A stretch of 64,000 nt of DNA from CAWCWK01 sp963842125 (GTDB lineage Bacteria; Pseudomonadota; Alphaproteobacteria; Rhizobiales; CAWCWK01): NCBI GenBank assembly GCA_963842125.1, contig CAWJFE010000005.1, forward strand, positions 1,984,001 through 2,048,000, read 5' to 3'. Positions 59,337 to 64,000 of this stretch are shown one piece after another (positions within the stretch are counted from its first letter, which is position 1; the number at the start of each line of letters is the position of its first letter). A program made the translations under genes and the position numbers. The notes under the pieces are model-generated. The model was not told the DNA's origin and searched no databases. It saw nothing but the letters and a program-made list of their open reading frames with translations.

Positions 59337-60781
59337 GAGGCGGCTTTCAGGCCTGGGAAGAGGTAGGTCTGGCCGGAGAAGTCGAAATCCGGCCGGTCCC
59401 AGGCGATCATCTTTCCCGGGTTGAGCAGCCCCTTGGGGTCGGCCTCACGCTTGAAGGCGAGCTGAACGGCGTCGGTCTGCTTCATGCCGCCTTCCTCCAG
59501 CGTGTAGCGGTGCGGGTTGAAGACCGGGCAGCCTTCGTCCTCGAAGGTCCGGATGATCGCGTCGAGCCGCTCCTCGGTGGTGAACCGTACCAGCGGCAAT
59601 CCGAAACAGGTGATCTTGCCGTCGAAGCGCACGAATTCGAGATGCCCCATCACCTCCGGCCCGCCCTCCACGTCGCCGAAGAGCGAGGCCATGCGGGCAA
59701 CCTTCTCGAGATGGTGGGGATAGGGATAGAGGACCTGGAGGTAGGTGATGGCGGGATCGACGCGGAGCGCGCGAAGCGTCGTGTGGTTCCAGCCGAGCTC
59801 ATAGGCCGGCGGCAGACCGCGGGACTCCTCGTCCGTCGCCGTGTCGGTGCGGTAGAGGACGGTGCCCTTCTCCCGCGCGGTCAGCGTCAGGAAGGCATCC
59901 ATGGCGTGCGGCGCGACCATGACGGCGCAGATGCTCGTCTCGCGGGTCGGAATGAACTTTGCGTGGCGCAGGAAATAGTCGTGCGGCACGGGCGCCGCGA
60001 CGGGGCAGATGTTCTTCGTCAGGATGCCGTCCTGATTGCCGAGCGCGTCGCCATAGCGCGCCGCGTCGACGAAGCCCGCCGGCCCATCGAAGCCGACCAG
60101 CACATCGATCCAGTCATAGGCCGCCGTCAGCGGCATCTCGACCTTCGTGATGACGCCGTTGACGCCATAGGCGTGGATGGCCTTGTGAAGGTCTTCGCCC
60201 GATAGATCGAGCACGCGCGGGGTCGCCTCCATCGTGACGACGGAGAGGCGCAGCACATTGCCGAGATCGCGCAGGCCGCCCCAATTGATCGACCCGACGC
60301 CCCCTGAGCCGCCGGCGACGAAGCCGCCGATCGAGGCGGTCTTGTAGGTCGAGGGATGCATGCGGAGTTCCATCGAGCGGTCGCGCTTCGTCGCCTCGTC
60401 GATCCGCGAGAGAATCGCGCCCGCGCCGACCGCGACGGCCCCCGCATCCACCGCCTCGATCTCGTCGAGCCTCGAGACGTCGAGGACGACCCCGCCGGAG
60501 AGCGGCATGGCCTGCCCGTAATTGCCGGTGCCGGAGCCGCGCACGGTCACCGGGATATCGTGCGCATAGGCCGCGCCGACAACGGCGATGACCTCCGCCT
60601 CGCTTTTCGGCGAGACGACGATATCGCCCGTCACGTCTTCGAGCTGGCGCTTGAGAACGGGTGAGTACCAGTAGAAATCGCGGCTCTTCTGCTGGACGAG
60701 CTTTGGGTGTTCCTCGGTGCGGATGGGTCCGAGATCGGCCTTCAAAGCTTCGATGTCGTAGCGGGGGGCGGCGTCGGTCAT
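59333..60781 (-). CDS. FAD-linked oxidase (GlcD-like, FAD_binding_4)
   Basis: A 482-residue flavoprotein of the vanillyl-alcohol-oxidase fold. The FAD-binding domain (about 50-230) has VTVRGSGTGNYGQAMPLSGG and ASIGGFVAGGSGGVGSINWG, the pyrophosphate loops. The C-terminal half is substrate-binding and ends LLNPGKMIAWDRPDF, a common end of D-lactate/glycolate dehydrogenase relatives. The electron acceptor and substrate are unknown. It starts by ATGA overlap with the VOC gene and leads into two quinone reductases, so the operon may reduce quinones with electrons from an organic acid (inference). Confidence 0.87.
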   Translation of the reverse strand: MTDAAPRYDIEALKADLGPIRTEEHPKLVQQKSRDFYWYSPVLKRQLEDVTGDIVVSPKSEAEVIAVVGAAYAHDIPVTVRGSGTGNYGQAMPLSGGVVLDVSRLDEIEAVDAGAVAVGAGAILSRIDEATKRDRSMELRMHPSTYKTASIGGFVAGGSGGVGSINWGGLRDLGNVLRLSVVTMEATPRVLDLSGEDLHKAIHAYGVNGVITKVEMPLTAAYDWIDVLVGFDGPAGFVDAARYGDALGNQDGILTKNICPVAAPVPHDYFLRHAKFIPTRETSICAVMVAPHAMDAFLTLTAREKGTVLYRTDTATDEESRGLPPAYELGWNHTTLRALRVDPAITYLQVLYPYPHHLEKVARMASLFGDVEGGPEVMGHLEFVRFDGKITCFGLPLVRFTTEERLDAIIRTFEDEGCPVFNPHRYTLEEGGMKQTDAVQLAFKREADPKGLLNPGKMIAWDRPDFDFSGQTYLFPGLKAAS

Positions 60782-61179
60782 GCGGTCTCCGGGGCGCGCG
60801 ACAGGTCCTGCCCGAACGCGATGTCATGGTCGTCGAGATCCTGGATGCCGAACTCCAGGACTCCGTAGGGCTTCTCGTGCAGCTCGTAGTCGATATGGGC
60901 GCCGGCTGCGCGGAACTCCTCGAAGAGGGCGCGGGCGTCGTCCACCCAGACATAGGCGTTCCAAAGGCCGGACTTCAGCCGCCAGTTCGGCACCGGCACG
61001 GCGCCGTCCGGCACTTGCGCGATCATGAACCGCACGTCGTCCCGCGCGAGGATCGCGAAATCGGCGGGGTCGCCATGAACGCCGGCGCGAAAGCCGAGCC
61101 GGTCGCGCCAATAGGTAAGCGAGGCCATCATATCGGCGACGGGGAGCACCGGTGCAGACCCGAGCATTCGGGCCGTCAT
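60778..61179 (-). CDS. VOC/glyoxalase-fold protein
   Basis: A 133-residue single-domain protein with two beta-alpha-beta-beta-beta modules. VADMMASLTYWRDRLGF begins the first module and NAYVWVDDARALFEEFRA the second; HEKPYGVLEFGIQDLDDHDI carries a possible metal-ligand Glu. Members are glyoxalases, dioxygenases or binding/resistance proteins; the role here is unknown. It overlaps the deaminase gene upstream and the FAD oxidase downstream by 4 nt each, so it is cotranslated with them. Confidence 0.85.
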   Translation of the reverse strand: MTARMLGSAPVLPVADMMASLTYWRDRLGFRAGVHGDPADFAILARDDVRFMIAQVPDGAVPVPNWRLKSGLWNAYVWVDDARALFEEFRAAGAHIDYELHEKPYGVLEFGIQDLDDHDIAFGQDLSRAPETA

Positions 61180-62538
61180 GGCGAGCCTCGCAAGAGGCCG
61201 TCGAGCTCGCGGTAGTCGGGCAGGTCCGTGTCGATGGCACGGCCGGCGCGCAGGACCGCGCGGTCGGATTGCGGACGGGCGAGGAGCTCGGACCAGTTCC
61301 GGGCGCGGAAGACGACGAGGTCAGCCGGTCCGCCGACCGCGATCCGGCCGTGACCCGGCAGCCCCATGATGTCGGCGGGGGTGGTGGTGAACGCGCTTGG
61401 CCAATCGCCGATCGGGTGGTCGAGATGGGCGATACGGGTCGCCTCGCGGTGGACTTCGACCATGTCGAGATCGCCATAGGCGTAGAAGGGATCGCGCGTG
61501 TTGTCGGAAGCGGCGCAGATGGACACGCCGGCCGCTTTCAACTCGTGCAGCGGCGTGACGCCCCGCCAGCGGGGAGTGCGGGCGGGGGTGGCGATGCCGG
61601 TCGAAGCGTCGAAGCCCGCGCCATCCCAGTCCTGCCGATGGCGGTCCTGCAGATACATGTTGCAAAGCGGCAGGCTGACGATGGCGACCTGCGCCTCTGC
61701 CACCTTGTCGATGATACGCGCCTGCAGTGCGTCGTCCTGAACGCCGAGCGAGCAGCAATGGCCGGCGAGGACGCGGCCCTCATAGCCATGGCGGATGGTC
61801 GCCTCGGCAACGGCAAGGAGCGTCCGGCTCGCCGGATCCTGCGTCTCGTCGACATGAAGGTCGAGGTCGAGACCATAGCGTGCGGCCGCCTCGAAGGCGC
61901 GGTCGAGCGCTTCGTCCAGCCGATCGATCGGGTAGGAGACGGGGCCGAGCACGCCGCCATGCTCGGCGGCGACGCGCGCGATGTCGTCGAGCTCGTGCGG
62001 CACGAGGGCGCGGTCGATGGAGAAGAGGGCGACGCCCTGGAGCGCGATCCGGCCCGCCCAGCGTTCGCGCAACTCGGCGAAGACGGGGAAAGAGATGCGG
62101 TGCTGCGGCGGAAGGGAATCGAGATGGGTGCGGATGGCGCTCGTGCCATGGGCGTAGGCGCAGCGCAGGGCGAACTCCATGCGGGCGCTCACGTCCTCGG
62201 CCGACCAGTTCGCCTCCCGATCCGCACCGACGGCCGTCAGCGCCCCCATGAACGTGCCGTCGGGATTGGCGCGGCGCGGCCAGATATGACCCTTGTCGAG
62301 ATGGGTGTGGATGTCGACCGGGCAGGGCCAGACCATACCGCCGTCGAGATCGGTCCCCCGCCCCGGCCGCGAGGGATCGGTCGGCGTGATGGCGGCGGTC
62401 CGGCCGGCGCCCAGCGCGATGTCGACGCGCGCGAGACCGTCGGAATCGGCCTCGACAGCCAGGCCGGGAGCGAGGCAGAGAGGGCAGGGTCGCATTGCGC
62501 AGCGTGCCCGCATCCGCGAGGTCGAGCCAGGGCGTCAT
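61176..62538 (-). pseudogene. Cytosine deaminase-like amidohydrolase with apparent one-base frameshift
   Basis: An amidohydrolase of the CodA-like group. Metal and active-site motifs are DIHTHLDKGHIWP, LDLHVDETQDP, LAGHCCSLG and CAASDNTRDPFYAYGD. The N-terminus expected for the family (MTPWLDLADAGTLRNATLP) starts at ATG 62538, with TAAGG before it, but is in a different frame from the rest; one extra base around 62471-62490 accounts for this, and total length is exactly one base over a whole number of codons. Alternatively translation starts at ATG 62495, giving a shortened protein that keeps all metal ligands but has no ribosome site. Sequencing error, recent mutation or late start cannot be told apart. 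It follows an SsuBC-type importer. Confidence 0.8.
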
Positions 62539-62587
62539 CGGCGCCTTACCCCTTTGGCGATACCGGTGGCGATGGAGGCGGTTTGCA

Positions 62588-63469
62588 TCATGTCTCCCGC
62601 TTCAAGGCGCTTTCGTGCCATTTGCGCAGCATCAGGTGCGACAGCGCGGTGAAGGCGAGGAAGATGACGATGCCGGCCACCATGATGAGGATGAGGGCGG
62701 CGAACATCTTGGGGTATTGCAGGCGGTAGCCCGCTTCCAGGATGCGGGACGCGAGCCCGAGCCCCGCCCCGTTCACGCCGATGACGAACTCGGCGACGAC
62801 GGCGCCGATAAGCGCCAGTCCGCCCGCAATCCGCAGGCCGCCGAGGAAATAGGGCAAGGCGGAGGGGAGCTTCAGGAGCCACATCGTCTGCCAGCGATTG
62901 GCGCCGTAGAGCTTGAAGAGGTTGAGGAGCCCGTGATCGGCGCTGTTGAGGCCCAGCGTCGTGTTGGAGAGGATCGGGAAGAACGCGACGATCCAGGCGC
63001 AGATGAGGGCGGCCGTGAAGGCGCTGTCGGCATAGATGATGATGAGGGGCGCGACCGCGATGATCGGCGTGACCTGCAGCACGACGGCGAAGGGAAAGAA
63101 GGTCGCCTCGACGATGCGGCTCTGGGAGAAAAGGATCGCGAGGCCCACCCCGCCGATGATCGCGACGAGGAGCGCCGTCAGCGTGAGGCGAAGCGTGACG
63201 AGGAGCGAGCCGAAGAGGCTGGCGCCTTCCGCGATGAGAGTCGCGAAGACCCGGGAGGGCGGCGGCAGCAGGATGGCCCGCATCGGGTCGGCATTGGAGA
63301 AGGCTTCCCAGCCGAGCACGGCCGCAACGAGGGCGATGACGGGAAGCGCGACCCTGGCGATCCGGTAGGTTCGGTCGGCCCGCGCGCGGCGCGCCTCCTC
63401 GGGGTCGGGCAGGATGTCGGTGACGGCGGGCGAGGCGTGGGCGACGCCGGCGTCGGAGATGCTGCTCAT
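62588..63469 (-). CDS. ABC transporter permease (SsuC/TauC/ThiX type)
   Basis: A 293-residue permease with about six helices. The EAA loop is FKLYGANRWQTMWLLKLPSALPYFLGG. FPFAVVLQVTPIIAVAPLII is typical of the nitrate/sulfonate/pyrimidine (NitT/TauT) group. With the adjacent deaminase-like gene, a pyrimidine such as hydroxymethylpyrimidine or cytosine is the likely cargo (inference). Its start overlaps the ATPase stop by 4 nt. Confidence 0.92.
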   Translation of the reverse strand: MSSISDAGVAHASPAVTDILPDPEEARRARADRTYRIARVALPVIALVAAVLGWEAFSNADPMRAILLPPPSRVFATLIAEGASLFGSLLVTLRLTLTALLVAIIGGVGLAILFSQSRIVEATFFPFAVVLQVTPIIAVAPLIIIYADSAFTAALICAWIVAFFPILSNTTLGLNSADHGLLNLFKLYGANRWQTMWLLKLPSALPYFLGGLRIAGGLALIGAVVAEFVIGVNGAGLGLASRILEAGYRLQYPKMFAALILIMVAGIVIFLAFTALSHLMLRKWHESALKRET

Positions 63470-64000
63470 CGGCCAGTCACCCCCATGGCCGCGTTATGCC
63501 CCTCCCCCATCGCATCGTGCAGCGCGGCCGAGGTCTCGCGGCAATAGGCGTTGTAGTCGGTCGAGGTGCGGAACGTGCCGTCGCGGACATGGTCCGTCTC
63601 GACCGCGATATCGGCTGCGATCCGCCCCGGTCGCGGCGCCATCACGACGATGCGCTCCGAGAGATAGACGGATTCGAAGACCGAATGGGTCACGAAGAGC
63701 ACCGTCCAGCCGGTATCCCGCCAAAGCTGGAGGAGATCGTCGTTGAGCCGGAACCGCGTGATCTCGTCGAGCGCGGCGAAGGGCTCGTCCATCAGAAGGA
63801 TGTCGGGCCGGGTGACGAGAGCGCGGGCGATCGAGACCCGCATCTTCATGCCGCCCGAGAGCTCGCGCGGATAGACGTGGGCGAAGTCGGCGAGCCCGAC
63901 CCGCTCCAGCGCATCCGCGATGAGGTCGCGCGTCTCCGCTTTCGGAGTGCCCTTGATCCGCAACGGCAGGCGGACATTGCCCGACACAGTCGCCCAGGGC
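63466..64000 (-). CDS. ABC transporter ATPase (SsuB/TauB type), 3' part only
   Basis: The last 177 codons of an ATPase cut by the right edge. Present: the region just after the Q-loop (PWATVSGNVRLPLRI), signature ELSGGMKMRVSIARALV, Walker B ILLMDEPFAALDEITR and switch His in VLFVTHSVFESVYL. Walker A lies outside. It is coupled to the permease gene by an ATGA overlap and energises that importer. Confidence 0.93.
   Translation of the reverse strand, partial: PWATVSGNVRLPLRIKGTPKAETRDLIADALERVGLADFAHVYPRELSGGMKMRVSIARALVTRPDILLMDEPFAALDEITRFRLNDDLLQLWRDTGWTVLFVTHSVFESVYLSERIVVMAPRPGRIAADIAVETDHVRDGTFRTSTDYNAYCRETSAALHDAMGEGHNAAMGVTGR

Overview
The window is a GC-rich, densely packed chromosomal segment with no tRNA, rRNA, CRISPR array or insertion sequence that I could find. 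Gene content (a cbb3 oxidase with an FNR/FixK-type box, xerD-aroK-aroB-CNNM/CorC order, accA, paired L,D-transpeptidases, TAXI-TRAP and ABC sugar importers, ligase-associated helicase, RIME-like intergenic repeats) points to an alphaproteobacterium, most likely Hyphomicrobiales (Rhizobiales). Genus cannot be assigned from the sequence alone.

Left part (1-11.7 kb): a partial ccoN diverges from a hemerythrin-domain gene across a near-perfect FNR/FixK site. Then comes a tightly coupled five-gene minus-strand operon whose products all carry export signals: a caspase-fold (C14) protease, a chymotrypsin-fold (S1) protease, a repeat-rich protein with a rhodanese-like CxxxxCW domain, a protein of unknown family, and a 1,362-residue TPR protein ending in a CHAT (caspase-like) protease domain. 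Catalytic residues are intact in all three proteases. This is the most unusual system in the window and looks like an extracytoplasmic proteolytic cascade.

11.7-20.8 kb: a cupin gene; a four-gene operon (TAXI binding protein, fused TRAP permease, class III aminotransferase, BKACE/DUF849 enzyme) that reads as import and breakdown of a beta-amino or beta-keto acid; a divergent pcaF-type thiolase broken by one extra base; and a nucleoside-recognition membrane protein. 21-31.8 kb: a FadR-type regulator sits between an ABC importer-SDR operon and a divergent operon of two mannonate-dehydratase paralogues, an SMP-30 lactonase and an RraA-like aldolase; a mandelate-racemase-family gene follows. This is a sugar-acid catabolic locus.

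31.9-42.3 kb: a peptidoglycan/amino-sugar salvage region with anmK, a CUT1 ABC importer, murQ, a BadF/NagK-type kinase, a HutC-type regulator, nagA and nagB. 42.3-47.3 kb: a glutaredoxin-MauE membrane protein opposite a CsoR-type copper sensor with its operator, an amidotransferase, a LysR/aldo-keto reductase divergent pair and two truncated gene remnants meeting at one junction. 47.4-58 kb: mostly core genes (Lhr-type helicase, two L,D-transpeptidases, accA, xerD, a 48-residue membrane protein, aroK, aroB, CNNM/CorC). 58-64 kb: two tandem flavodoxin-fold quinone reductases, an FAD oxidase, a VOC protein, a cytosine-deaminase-like amidohydrolase with an apparent frameshift, and an SsuBC-type ABC importer cut by the right edge.

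Dispersed repeats: a 110-bp two-palindrome RIME-like repeat occurs twice (42.3 and 58.1 kb) and supplies stop codons to flanking genes; a ~175-bp element with inverted ends occurs twice (20.9 and 33.1 kb). Strong stem-loops follow the binding-protein gene in all three complete transporter operons.
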